Origin: Mycolicibacterium sp. HK-90
Lineage (GTDB): Bacteria > Actinomycetota > Actinomycetes > Mycobacteriales > Mycobacteriaceae
Assembly (NCBI RefSeq): GCF_030486405.1
Contig: NZ_CP129613.1
Span: forward strand, 1,488,001-1,552,000
Length of the DNA stretch: 64,000 nt
Reading direction: 5' to 3'
Shown: one piece after another, positions 46,172 through 54,489 of the stretch
Layout: every line of letters begins with the position of its first letter
Position numbering within the stretch: position 1 is the stretch's first letter
Program-made: the position numbers and the translations under genes
Notes under the pieces: model-generated
Database searches by the model: none
Seen by the model: the letters and a program-made list of their open reading frames with translations, nothing else
Told to the model about the DNA's origin: nothing

Positions 46172-47128
46172 TCAGTAGAGTTCGATGACGAGTTTGTCGC
46201 TGAGAGAGCGGGATACGCACAGCGCCATTTCTTCGTTGTTGGCCTTGACGGTTGCCGACAGGCAGTTGTCGCGGTGGTCCGGATTGCCGTCGACGACACC
46301 GGAGACGCAGGATCCGCAGATGCCCTCCCCGCACGATCTGAACACGTCGCATCCGGCTTCCTCGAGCACGTCGAGTATCGAGCGGTCGGCCGGGATCTCG
46401 AACACCTCACCGGTGGTCAGTTCGACGGTGAATGCCTTGTCGCCGGATGTGTCGACTTCCTTCGGGGTGAACGCCTCGAGATGGATGTGGTCCGCACCGA
46501 TCGCGGGGGTGAAGGCGGCCACCACCTGGTCCATGAACCCTTCTGGACCGCAGGTGTATACGTGGGTATCCGCCGAGATGGTCGACGCCATCTGCTCGAA
46601 CACCGCGGGTTGCTCGGTTCGCGGCACGCCGATGTGCAGCGTGACGAACTCGCGGTATTCGACGCGTTCGGTGAGGAAGTCGTCGAATGCCATCTCCTCC
46701 CGTGACCGGGCGAAGTAGTGCAGCTCGAAGTCGGCGCCCCAGCTGTACAGCTCGAAAGCCATGCTCATCAGCGGAGTGAGGCCGATGCCGCCGGCGATCA
46801 GAATGTGCTTGGCCGCGTCGGGGACGATGCCGAGCATGTTGCGCGGCTTGCTGATCTTCAGGTGGTCGCCGACCTGCAGTGCATGCATGGCCGCTGAGCC
46901 ACCTTGCGGCCCTTCTTTTTTCACCGCGACCCACATCGACGAATCGTCTTTGGGGGAGCCGGCCAGCGAGTACTGGCGAAGCACCCCGGTGGGGCCGGTC
47001 ACGTCGATGTGCGCCCCGGACCGCCACTCACCGAAGGGAGATCCGTCGAGCTGCTCCAGGCGGAGACCCCGGATGTCGGGTGTCTCGACCTGGATCTCGG
47101 CGATGCGGACGACGATGCTGTTTTCCAT
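46172..47128 (-). CDS. PDR/VanB-type ferredoxin reductase (FMN, NAD, 2Fe-2S domains)
   Basis: A 318-residue phthalate-dioxygenase-reductase-type protein. The flavin site RQYSLAGSP and nucleotide site AGGIGLTPLMSM precede a C-terminal plant-type 2Fe-2S domain with Cys266, Cys271, Cys274 and Cys304 (C-x4-C-x2-C-x29-C). It would pass electrons from NAD(P)H directly to an oxygenase. The only oxygenase in the operon is a cytochrome P450, so the pair resembles an unfused CYP116B. Start overlaps the preceding stop (TGATG). Confidence 0.92.
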   Translation of the reverse strand: MENSIVVRIAEIQVETPDIRGLRLEQLDGSPFGEWRSGAHIDVTGPTGVLRQYSLAGSPKDDSSMWVAVKKEGPQGGSAAMHALQVGDHLKISKPRNMLGIVPDAAKHILIAGGIGLTPLMSMAFELYSWGADFELHYFARSREEMAFDDFLTERVEYREFVTLHIGVPRTEQPAVFEQMASTISADTHVYTCGPEGFMDQVVAAFTPAIGADHIHLEAFTPKEVDTSGDKAFTVELTTGEVFEIPADRSILDVLEEAGCDVFRSCGEGICGSCVSGVVDGNPDHRDNCLSATVKANNEEMALCVSRSLSDKLVIELY

Positions 47129-47919
47129 CAGCGGGCCTCCGGGACTGGCGCGCCGGCGACGATGAAGCCGGCGAGCAGCTGGTACAGCGGTTCCAGCGGT
47201 CCGTCGTCATCTTCCGGGTGGAACTGCACCCCCAGCACCCAGTCCTTCGGGTGCTCGATGCCTTCGACGATGCCGTCGAGGGCCCGGGCAGCGACGATGA
47301 GCTCATCTCCCACGCCGGCGACGGCCTGGTGGTGGCCGGACCGGACGACCAGGGGCCCGGCACCAAGAATGACGGCCAGCCGGGTCCCGGGGAGTACTTC
47401 GACCTTCTCGTCGATGAAAAGGTGCTCGCCCGGCCCGCCGCGGTGCAGCTGGTAATCGGTGATGTCACCGATGATGGTGCCGCCGTAGCAGACGTTGATC
47501 AGCTGCGAACCGCGGCAGATACCCAGTACCGGGCGGCCGGCGTCGATGTATGCCCGAATCATGGCCAGGCTGACCCGGTCCGCTTCCGCGTCGACCCCGT
47601 AGGAGTTCGGCATGGGTCCGTCCGGTCCGCCGTAGCAGGCCGCGGCGATGTCGCCGCCACCGAGCACCAGCAGACCATCGGCGTCGACCGCCACGTCGAC
47701 CGATCCGGGTTCGGAAGTGTCCACCAGGTCGAAGCTGGCATCGAGCTCCGCCAGGGCCGTCAGTGCCGTACGGGTGAAGCGGCGGTGCAGTGCCGCGACC
47801 GGTGCGGTCAGATCGGGGAAGTTGAGTGACACCAACACCGCGATGTGCGGCCGTCCCGGCTCGCGGGTACGTGTGCCGGAAGGTTCCACCTCGTCGCGCA
47901 GGACGACGGGACTGTTCAT
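47128..47919 (-). CDS. Gamma-glutamyl hydrolase, class I glutamine amidotransferase-like (C26), copy B
   Basis: A 263-residue peptidase C26 of the PuuD type. The nucleophile is Cys in LGICRGSQLINV, and the His of the triad is in VQFHPEDD, with Glu two residues later. Such enzymes hydrolyse gamma-glutamyl amides. It is coupled to a paralogue by an ATGA overlap, an unusual tandem. An N-terminal tail of about 25 residues precedes the domain. It probably removes glutamate from the oxidised gamma-glutamylated amine, or controls excess ligase product. Confidence 0.9.
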   Translation of the reverse strand: MNSPVVLRDEVEPSGTRTREPGRPHIAVLVSLNFPDLTAPVAALHRRFTRTALTALAELDASFDLVDTSEPGSVDVAVDADGLLVLGGGDIAAACYGGPDGPMPNSYGVDAEADRVSLAMIRAYIDAGRPVLGICRGSQLINVCYGGTIIGDITDYQLHRGGPGEHLFIDEKVEVLPGTRLAVILGAGPLVVRSGHHQAVAGVGDELIVAARALDGIVEGIEHPKDWVLGVQFHPEDDDGPLEPLYQLLAGFIVAGAPVPEAR

Positions 47920-48632
47920 ACCAAGGCCTCCAACCTGGATCTGGCGGCTCGTTCGGACAGATCGGTGAATAGTGCTGCGTCGCTGCACGAGGAGGCGTGG
48001 AGGTCCTCGGGATGCCATTGCACGGCAAGCACATTCCCGCCGGTGTGTTCGAGAGCTTCCACGCATCCGTCGTCCGCGGTGGCGACGACCCGAAGATCGG
48101 CGCCGATGGCACCGACCGCCTGATGGTGATACGACGACACCGGGACCCGGGTGGCTCCCACGATCCGGCACAGCCGGCTGTCCTCGGCCACCACCACGTC
48201 GTGCACGGCGTTGCCGTGTGCGACGTCGCTCGGTGGCAGGTGCTGGATCAAATCGCCGCCCTGCACCACGTTGAGGATCTGCATACCGCGGCAGATCGCC
48301 AGCGTCGGGATACCGAGCCGCACGGCGCAGGACATCACCGCCATGTCGAACGCATCCTGGTGTGCCACCGGATCTTCGGTCTCCGCGACGGGATCCTGGC
48401 CGTAGTGCCGCGGGTCCAGGTCTGCCCCTCCGGGCATGCAGATGCCGTCGAACCGGGCCAGCCGGTCGGCCAGTTCCACGGCCGGGTCTCCGTCCGGACC
48501 GTGCAGCACGAGCGGCTCCCCGCCGCCGGCCCACACCGCCTCGCAGATGGCCTCTGCCGCCAGCGTCGCGCTGAAGCGCAGGATCGGCACGCGGGCGGCG
48601 CGCCGGCCCGGCACCGCGATCAGTGGTCGCAT
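47916..48632 (-). CDS. Gamma-glutamyl hydrolase, class I glutamine amidotransferase-like (C26), copy A
   Basis: A 238-residue PuuD-type hydrolase. Nucleophile Cys is in LAICRGMQILNVV, triad His in VQWHPEDL. It shares the fold with its downstream neighbour but differs clearly in sequence, so the two probably act on different gamma-glutamyl products. It follows the solute-binding-fold gene by 1 bp. In PuuABCD-like pathways one copy is usual. Confidence 0.9.
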   Translation of the reverse strand: MRPLIAVPGRRAARVPILRFSATLAAEAICEAVWAGGGEPLVLHGPDGDPAVELADRLARFDGICMPGGADLDPRHYGQDPVAETEDPVAHQDAFDMAVMSCAVRLGIPTLAICRGMQILNVVQGGDLIQHLPPSDVAHGNAVHDVVVAEDSRLCRIVGATRVPVSSYHHQAVGAIGADLRVVATADDGCVEALEHTGGNVLAVQWHPEDLHASSCSDAALFTDLSERAARSRLEALV

Positions 48633-48633
48633 G

Positions 48634-49335
48634 TCAGCTCACCTCGAAGGGGTAGTCCAGTGTCGGCAACCACTGCGCCCATGCGGACTTCAGCCGTCCG
48701 TCGGCGATGATGCGCGCCAGGGCACCGTCAAGGGCAGCAAGGGTTTCCGGTCGGTCTTTCGCGACGGCGATGCCCCACGGGTTGTTGGTCTTGACGACGA
48801 ACGCGAGCTCGAAATCCGGGTCGGAATCCCCGAGCGGGACGAATACGACATCGTCGTCACAGACGGCGTCGACCTCGCCCGAGCGCAGTGCGGCCAGCAT
48901 GTCCTCGTAGACGTGGTCCGATTCGAACTCGACCACCTCGGCACCGGTGAACGAGGCGGCCAAGTTGTAGTTGGCCGAGGCGCGGATGGCGGCGATCCGC
49001 TTGCCGGCCAGGCCCGCGGGGTCGGGCACGGCCTCGCCGCGACGCATCAGGATGCCTTCGTGGAAGATCCCGTACGGCCGGGTGAAGTCGGCCTGCTCAA
49101 GGCGGGCGGGGATGATGCCCTGGCCGCACAGCACGCCGTCGACCCGATGGTCGCGGGCGGCGGGCAACATGTCGCCCCACGGCATGATGACCCATTCGAG
49201 TTCCCGGTTCAGTTCGGCCGCAAGGAGTTCGGCCACGGCCGGCTCGTATCCAGACCGGCCGCCGGGGGACGAGGCAAGCCCGAACAGCGGCGGAGCGTCG
49301 GCGTCGATGCAGGCCAGGCGCAGCGCTTCGGTCAC
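48634..49335 (-). CDS. Family 3 solute-binding-protein fold without signal peptide
   Basis: A 233-residue protein with the SBP_bac_3 layout (AELLAAELNRELEWVIMPWGDMLPAARDHRVDGVLCG, ADFTRPYG, LAGKRIAAIRAS, LRSGEVDAVCDDDVVFV). GTG 49335 overlaps the glnA-like stop (GTGA) and has GGGAGG 7 nt upstream. From that start there is no signal peptide or lipobox, and no ABC permease or ATPase gene is nearby. It may be a cytoplasmic ligand-binding or enzymatic derivative of the fold. Confidence 0.85.
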   Translation of the reverse strand: MTEALRLACIDADAPPLFGLASSPGGRSGYEPAVAELLAAELNRELEWVIMPWGDMLPAARDHRVDGVLCGQGIIPARLEQADFTRPYGIFHEGILMRRGEAVPDPAGLAGKRIAAIRASANYNLAASFTGAEVVEFESDHVYEDMLAALRSGEVDAVCDDDVVFVPLGDSDPDFELAFVVKTNNPWGIAVAKDRPETLAALDGALARIIADGRLKSAWAQWLPTLDYPFEVS

Positions 49336-50717
49336 GGGGTGTCCTCCCAGTACATGTCGCGCTCCCAGTCGGTGATCGAGCTGTTGAACCGCGCCCACTC
49401 GTCGGTCTTGTACTCCAGCAACAGGTTCCCCAGTGGGGCGCCCAGCGCATCCATCAGGTAGTCGTCGGCCTTGAACGCGGCCAGCGCATCCCCGAGGGTG
49501 AGCGGCAGCTCTCCGAACAATTCGGCGTCCGTGGACTCGTAGCTCGAGCCGACCGTCGGTGCTCCGGGACTGATCTGGTTCTTCAGGCCGTCGTCGATGG
49601 ACGCCAGCATCGCCGCGTGGGTCAGGTACGGGTTGCAGGCGGCATCGGGAAGTTTGTACTCGAGCCGGCCGTTGGCCGACAGGCGGACCGTGCAGGTCTT
49701 GTTGTCGAGACCCCAGTTGATCTTCGACGGGGCGAACTGTCCCGCGTCCCAGTATCGCTTGTAGGAGTTGACCGTTGACCCCATGATCAGCATCGCGCCC
49801 GGGGTATGGGTGAGCAGCCCGCCCAGGGCGTACTGCCCCTCCTCGGTCAGGTGCAGATCGTGGCGACCTTCGTCGGCCAGGATGTTGACGTCGCCGCGCC
49901 AGAGGCTGAAGTTGTGATGGCAGCCGTTGCCCATGTATCCCTGGCCGGGTTTGGGCATGAAGCTCGCCTCGATGCCGAGCTCCCGGGCGACCTGCTTACA
50001 GATCTGCCGGTAGGTCATCAACCGGTCGGCCGTTGCGTCGCCGTGGTCGAACATCCAGTTGAGCTCGACCTGGCCGGCGTCCTCGAAGTCGCCTTCGACC
50101 ATCTGGAAGCCCATGAACTTCGCGTAGGAAATCACCTTCTGGTAGATCGCGCGGTACCGCTCGAGGTGCTCGATGTGATAGGCGGGGCTTGAGTCTGGCC
50201 GTGATGACGTGGTGAACCCGGGTCCCTCCCAGGTCATCTCGGGCTCGGTGCCGGTACGAAGCTCCAGGCCTGTGCGATCGGTGAACGCCGCGTGCAGTCG
50301 CTTCATCAGGCCGCGGGTGTCGGTCGGCAGGGGAGCGCCGGGATCGACCATCACGTGGTCGGGCTCGTACAGGCTGCAGAAGACGCGTGCGGTCTTGTGG
50401 TCCCAGGGCAGTACCGAGAAGGTGTCGAGGTCGGGCACCGCGCAGTATTCGGGCGCCCCGACGCCGCCGCCGAGCAGGACGCCCTCGCGGGTGGTCTGCA
50501 GGTTGGCGATGGCGGTGCGGTGCTGCATGACGCCGCGGGTCGCCAGCCGCGCGAATTGGTCGGCGGGGACGACTTTTCCGACGACTCTCGCGGTGATCGT
50601 CACGGCCTGGAAGTAGACGAACTCGACGCCGTACTCCTCGATCGCCGCGAGCGCGGCGTCGAGGGCTCCGGGTGCGGAATTGGCCTCACGGTGGTGGTCG
50701 AGCGCTGTTGTGCTCAT
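49332..50717 (-). CDS. Glutamine-synthetase-like gamma-glutamyl-amine ligase (PuuA/GlnA3-4 type)
   Basis: A 461-residue member of the glutamine synthetase superfamily, of the group that attaches glutamate to amines rather than ammonia. Recognisable sites are EPEMTW, EGDFEDAGQVELNW (metal Glu residues), GNGCHHNFSLW and the Arg loop TVRLSANGRLEYKLPDAACNPYL. The adenylylation Tyr loop of housekeeping GlnA is not apparent. It sits directly after a P450 and before two C26 hydrolases. The amine substrate is not readable. Confidence 0.92.
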   Translation of the reverse strand: MSTTALDHHREANSAPGALDAALAAIEEYGVEFVYFQAVTITARVVGKVVPADQFARLATRGVMQHRTAIANLQTTREGVLLGGGVGAPEYCAVPDLDTFSVLPWDHKTARVFCSLYEPDHVMVDPGAPLPTDTRGLMKRLHAAFTDRTGLELRTGTEPEMTWEGPGFTTSSRPDSSPAYHIEHLERYRAIYQKVISYAKFMGFQMVEGDFEDAGQVELNWMFDHGDATADRLMTYRQICKQVARELGIEASFMPKPGQGYMGNGCHHNFSLWRGDVNILADEGRHDLHLTEEGQYALGGLLTHTPGAMLIMGSTVNSYKRYWDAGQFAPSKINWGLDNKTCTVRLSANGRLEYKLPDAACNPYLTHAAMLASIDDGLKNQISPGAPTVGSSYESTDAELFGELPLTLGDALAAFKADDYLMDALGAPLGNLLLEYKTDEWARFNSSITDWERDMYWEDTP

Positions 50718-50764
50718 GGACGCGGACCTTTCGGGATGAGTGTGTGGGTGGATGGATGGCCCGC

Positions 50765-51970
50765 TCAGGCCGGGGTGAAGCTGATCGGGAGTTTGTTCGC
50801 GCCGGTGTTGCCCGAGTCGGGCATCCAGTCGGAGCCGTCGAGCATCTTCGGATCCCGAAGCCGGCGGGCCAGCAGCGGCAGCGCCTCGGCCATGTCGGCT
50901 CGGGCCACGAAATGCCCCAGGCAGTGGTGTGCCCCGCCACCGAAACCGAAGTGCGGCTTGCGTTCTGCGGCGATGTCGAAGCTGGGCGGTCCGAAGACCC
51001 GCGGATCGGTGCCCGACGACTCGCTGAACAGGTGGACGGTGGTTCCGGCGCTGATCGCCAGTCCCTGGTACTCGAAGTCCTCGGTTGCCTCGCGGGTGAC
51101 CCAGCGGACGGTCGGATTGGTCCGCATGACCTCCTCGACCGCCTTGCCGCCGAGAGCGGGGTTCTGGGCGAGCAGATCCCACTGTGCGGGGTTGTCGATG
51201 AAGCTCTGCATCGCCAGGCCCAGCTGGTTGCGGGTGGTGTCGTAGCCACCGAAGATCATCAGGACGAAGGCATCGCGCAACTCCTCGGCGGACAGCCCTC
51301 CGTCGTTCTTCGCCTGCACCAGCGTCGTCGTGAAGTCGTCGCGCGGATTGGCCTCGCGGTCGGCGATCGCGGCGTCGGCGTACTCGAACAGCGTGGCCAG
51401 CGCGGCCTCGATCCGGGGAAGCTCCTGCTTGAAGGTGATGCCCATCGCCAGCCCGATGGTGGCGGACTCACGGGCGATGATCTCCCACTCCGACTCGGGC
51501 AGCCCGAGCATGATGGCGATGACCCGGGCGGCATACGGATCGGCGAATTCGCCGATGAACTCGCACTCGCCCCGCTCGGCGAAGGCGTCGATGAGTTCGC
51601 TTGCCAGCGCCTGGAATCGGGGCACCAGGCCCTTGATCAATCGCTTGGAGAACGCCGGGTTGAGCAGGGTCCGCAGCCGGCGGTGCTCATCGCCCTCCTT
51701 GTTCAGGATCCAGCTGTTCCACCAGTCCAGGAACGGCCCGTCGGTGACGCCGTTGTGGGCCGGCCAGTGCACGCTGCCCTGGCGCAGGCTCGGATGGCGC
51801 ATGAGCTCGCTGACCTCGGCGTAGCGCAGGACAGCGATCCCGTACTCGGTATGGGCGAACCAGCTGGCCTCACGGGCATCGTGGACCACGGCCGAGGTGA
51901 TCGAGAAGGAGGGATCGGTCACCTGCAGGCGCGGAGCCTCGGTGCCGGCAATGATGGTGTTCGGAGTCAC
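50765..51970 (-). CDS. Cytochrome P450
   Basis: A 401-residue soluble bacterial P450. Haem ligand Cys350 lies in FGFGGGAHHCLG; the I-helix oxygen site is GGYDTTRN (Thr245/246); the K-helix EVMR pairs Glu280 and Arg283. GTG start with AGGAGAG 5 nt upstream. It is between an APC permease and a gamma-glutamyl ligase. Context recalls CYP151 (PipA/MorA), which opens cyclic amines in mycobacteria and is controlled by a GntR regulator; I cannot confirm the subfamily. Confidence 0.93.
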   Translation of the reverse strand: MTPNTIIAGTEAPRLQVTDPSFSITSAVVHDAREASWFAHTEYGIAVLRYAEVSELMRHPSLRQGSVHWPAHNGVTDGPFLDWWNSWILNKEGDEHRRLRTLLNPAFSKRLIKGLVPRFQALASELIDAFAERGECEFIGEFADPYAARVIAIMLGLPESEWEIIARESATIGLAMGITFKQELPRIEAALATLFEYADAAIADREANPRDDFTTTLVQAKNDGGLSAEELRDAFVLMIFGGYDTTRNQLGLAMQSFIDNPAQWDLLAQNPALGGKAVEEVMRTNPTVRWVTREATEDFEYQGLAISAGTTVHLFSESSGTDPRVFGPPSFDIAAERKPHFGFGGGAHHCLGHFVARADMAEALPLLARRLRDPKMLDGSDWMPDSGNTGANKLPISFTPA

Positions 51971-52007
51971 GGTGACTCTCCTCTGGTGATCGTGATCTGG
52001 CGGTCAG

Positions 52008-53549
52008 CTAAACCGGCTGCGCCACAACGGGTTTCTGGGACGATTCGGCCGGGCTAGTCGGGATCGCGTCGGCGTGCGGCGTGTTGCCGTTGGAATGGGA
52101 GCGGACGGTGGCCATGTAGAGCAGACCCAGCCCGATGACGATGCCTGACATCAGCAACACGATGTAGTTGTCGTACCAGGGCGCCTCGGGCGTCCGGGGC
52201 CAACAGATGTTGATGATCGCGGCCACGCCGTAGACCAGGGCGCCGACATTGACCACCATTCCCCATCCGCCCAGGCGGTACTTCCCGCTGGGGATCCATC
52301 CTTTGATGCGTGCCCGCAGCGCGGCGAACACGACCATCTGGAAGGCGATGTAGATGCCGACCGAACCGAAGCTGATCAGCTTGGTCAGCGCGTCGGTGGA
52401 GACCAGCGATCCGACGATGAGAGCGGCGGGGATCACCGCGGCGGCGAGCAAGGCATACGGGGGGACGTGGCGCTTCTTGTCGAACCGGGCCCACAGCTTC
52501 GAGCCGACGATCATGCTGTCGCGGCCGTACGAGTAGAGCAGCCGGCTGGCCGCCGCCTGCAGGCTCAGGGCGCAGGACACGAACGAGATCAGCACGATGC
52601 AGAGCACGATCTTGGATCCGACCGGACCGAAGGCCGTGGCCAGCACGGTCGAGATCGGATCGACGTCCTCGCCGCGGATCACCGCGCCGATATCGACGAC
52701 CGACAGAACCAGGCTGAGGCAGACGAAAGTGGCTGCGGCGCCGCCGATGTAGATGGTCCGTCGCATCGACTTCGGGATCTGCACTCCGGGGTTACGGACC
52801 TCCTCGGCGACGTCACCGCAGGCCTCGAATCCGTAGTACTGGAAGACGCCGATCAGGCTGGCCGCGAGAAACGCGTAGAGAAAGCTGTGCTCTCCCTGCG
52901 CTCCGAAGCTGTCGAACAGCACGCCCAACCCGTGGTGACGTTGGGTGAGCAACAGCCACCCGCCCACGATCAGCGCGCCGATCAGCTCGGCGGTGAAGCC
53001 GAAGATCGCGAAGTAGCTCAGCATCTTGGTGCCGGTGAGGTTGATGACGGTGGCCAGCAGCAGCACGATCAGCGCGCAGACGACGGTGGTGTAAACCGTT
53101 GAGGTGAAACCGAAGACGGTCGCCACGAACGGGCCGGCGCCGTAGGCCACGCCGGCGATGGTGGCCAGCAGCGCGAACATGTACACCCACCCGGTCATCC
53201 ACGCCCATTTTCGGCCCCACAGTCGGCGCGCCCACGGGTACACGCCGCCGGCCACCGGGAACTGAGCGACGATCTCGCTGAATATCAGCGCGACCAGCAT
53301 CTGGCCGAACCCCGCGATCAACAGGCTCCAGATCATCGGCGGACCGGCGGCGGCAAGCGCGAAGGCGAAGACGGTGTAGATGCCGACGACCGGCGAGAGA
53401 TAGGTGAAGCCGAGCGAGAAGTTGGCCCAAAGGCTCATGTCTCGTTTGAACTCGGACTGGAAACCGAGCGCGGCGAGTTGCGCGTGGTCCTCGTCGTGCG
53501 ACTCGGGAGATTTCGACATAGGCGGCCGGCTTTCTGTGTCAGGGGCCAT
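52008..53549 (-). CDS. APC-family amine/amino acid permease
   Basis: A 513-residue transporter with about 12 hydrophobic helices, of the APC superfamily (SLGFTYLSPVVGIYTVFAFALAAAGPPMIW; FEACGDVAEEVRNPGVQIPKSMR). It is the first gene of the minus-strand operon and most likely imports the amine processed by the following genes. Neither ATG 53549 nor 53519 has a clear ribosome site, so the start is uncertain by 10 codons. Confidence 0.9.
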   Translation of the reverse strand: MAPDTESRPPMSKSPESHDEDHAQLAALGFQSEFKRDMSLWANFSLGFTYLSPVVGIYTVFAFALAAAGPPMIWSLLIAGFGQMLVALIFSEIVAQFPVAGGVYPWARRLWGRKWAWMTGWVYMFALLATIAGVAYGAGPFVATVFGFTSTVYTTVVCALIVLLLATVINLTGTKMLSYFAIFGFTAELIGALIVGGWLLLTQRHHGLGVLFDSFGAQGEHSFLYAFLAASLIGVFQYYGFEACGDVAEEVRNPGVQIPKSMRRTIYIGGAAATFVCLSLVLSVVDIGAVIRGEDVDPISTVLATAFGPVGSKIVLCIVLISFVSCALSLQAAASRLLYSYGRDSMIVGSKLWARFDKKRHVPPYALLAAAVIPAALIVGSLVSTDALTKLISFGSVGIYIAFQMVVFAALRARIKGWIPSGKYRLGGWGMVVNVGALVYGVAAIINICWPRTPEAPWYDNYIVLLMSGIVIGLGLLYMATVRSHSNGNTPHADAIPTSPAESSQKPVVAQPV

Positions 53550-53660
53550 GTTCAGGGGCGGGCTGTGAGACAGGCCATAGAATTAAAACATAAAGGACCA
53601 TAGTTCATAGTTCAAGACTTATCGCGTACCATCGTCGAAATTGCCCTGGCAGGAGGAACA
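53550..53660. promoter_or_regulatory. Divergent promoter/operator, permease operon versus GntR regulator
   Basis: This 111-bp region includes the A/T-rich stretch 53579-53620, striking in a GC-rich genome. CCATAG occurs at 53575-53580 and 53598-53603, and CATAG again at 53606-53610. It should contain both promoters and the GntR binding site. AGGAGG lies just before the GntR GTG. Confidence 0.6.
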
Positions 53661-54413
53661 GTGGCGGTCGAACAGTTGCGCGGCCTGACCGCGGTGGGGG
53701 CTGTGTTGTCGCCACTGGCGGGCAGCGGCCCGCGCACGGACGCCGTGGTGGCGCGGATCTCGGCCGCCATCGGCCTCGGGGTGATCTCGGACGGAGAGCA
53801 ACTTCCGAGCGAAATCGATCTGGCCACTCAACTCGGCGTATCGACCATGACCTTGCGTGAAGCGCTGGCCATCTTGCGGGAGCAGGGGCTGGTGGTGACG
53901 AAACGAGGGCGCGGCGGCGGAAGTTTCGTGCGTGCCTCAGCTGAAGACGTGCACACGCGATCGCTGGCGCTGCTGCAGGAGCTGACCGTTGAGGGATTGC
54001 GCGACCTGGGGGACGAGCACTTCGCGGTGGCCGGTGCCACCGCGGTTCTCGCGACCCGCCGAGCCGTGGCCGCCGACATCGCGCGGCTTCGGACGTTGGC
54101 GGACCGTCTTGCGGCCAGTGGGGACGCGATCGCCAGCCGTCGCGCCGACAGCCGATTCCAGATCGAGATCGCGGTGTGTTCGCAGTCCGCTCGTCTCACC
54201 CGCGCAGAGGTGAACATTCAGGCCGAGTTGGCGGCGATGGTGTGGCTGCCCCGCCTGGGATTGGATCCGGCGGAAGAGGCGGCCAGGCATCACCAACTCG
54301 TCGACGCTATCGAGACCGGGGATCAAGCCGGCGCGCGATCATTGGCAGAGGAGTACAGCGCGCTGACCATTCGACGGCTCATCGGCCTGCGGATGGAGCT
54401 CGCCAGAACATGA
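53661..54413 (+). CDS. GntR-family regulator (FadR/FCD type)
   Basis: A 250-residue GntR protein. The winged HTH is at about residues 28-92 (LGVISDGEQLPSEIDLATQLGVSTMTLREALAILREQGLV, TKRGRGGGSFV), followed by an all-helical FCD-like ligand domain. GTG 53661 with AGGAGG 4 nt upstream. Divergence from the permease-P450 operon indicates it senses the amine or a product. A GntR regulator (PipR) controls the CYP151 operon of M. smegmatis, a supportive parallel recalled from the literature. Confidence 0.9.
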   Translation: MAVEQLRGLTAVGAVLSPLAGSGPRTDAVVARISAAIGLGVISDGEQLPSEIDLATQLGVSTMTLREALAILREQGLVVTKRGRGGGSFVRASAEDVHTRSLALLQELTVEGLRDLGDEHFAVAGATAVLATRRAVAADIARLRTLADRLAASGDAIASRRADSRFQIEIAVCSQSARLTRAEVNIQAELAAMVWLPRLGLDPAEEAARHHQLVDAIETGDQAGARSLAEEYSALTIRRLIGLRMELART

Positions 54414-54489
54414 GTCCGCAGGTCGATCCGGCATCCTGCCGTGCGCCGGTGCCTAGGCTGACGCCGATACAGACGGAAGGGCATTCGAG

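Noticed and set aside
50765..51970. Firm naming of the P450 as CYP151 (PipA/MorA)
   Set aside because: Context fits, but the usual ferredoxin gene is absent and subfamily assignment needs an alignment I cannot run.
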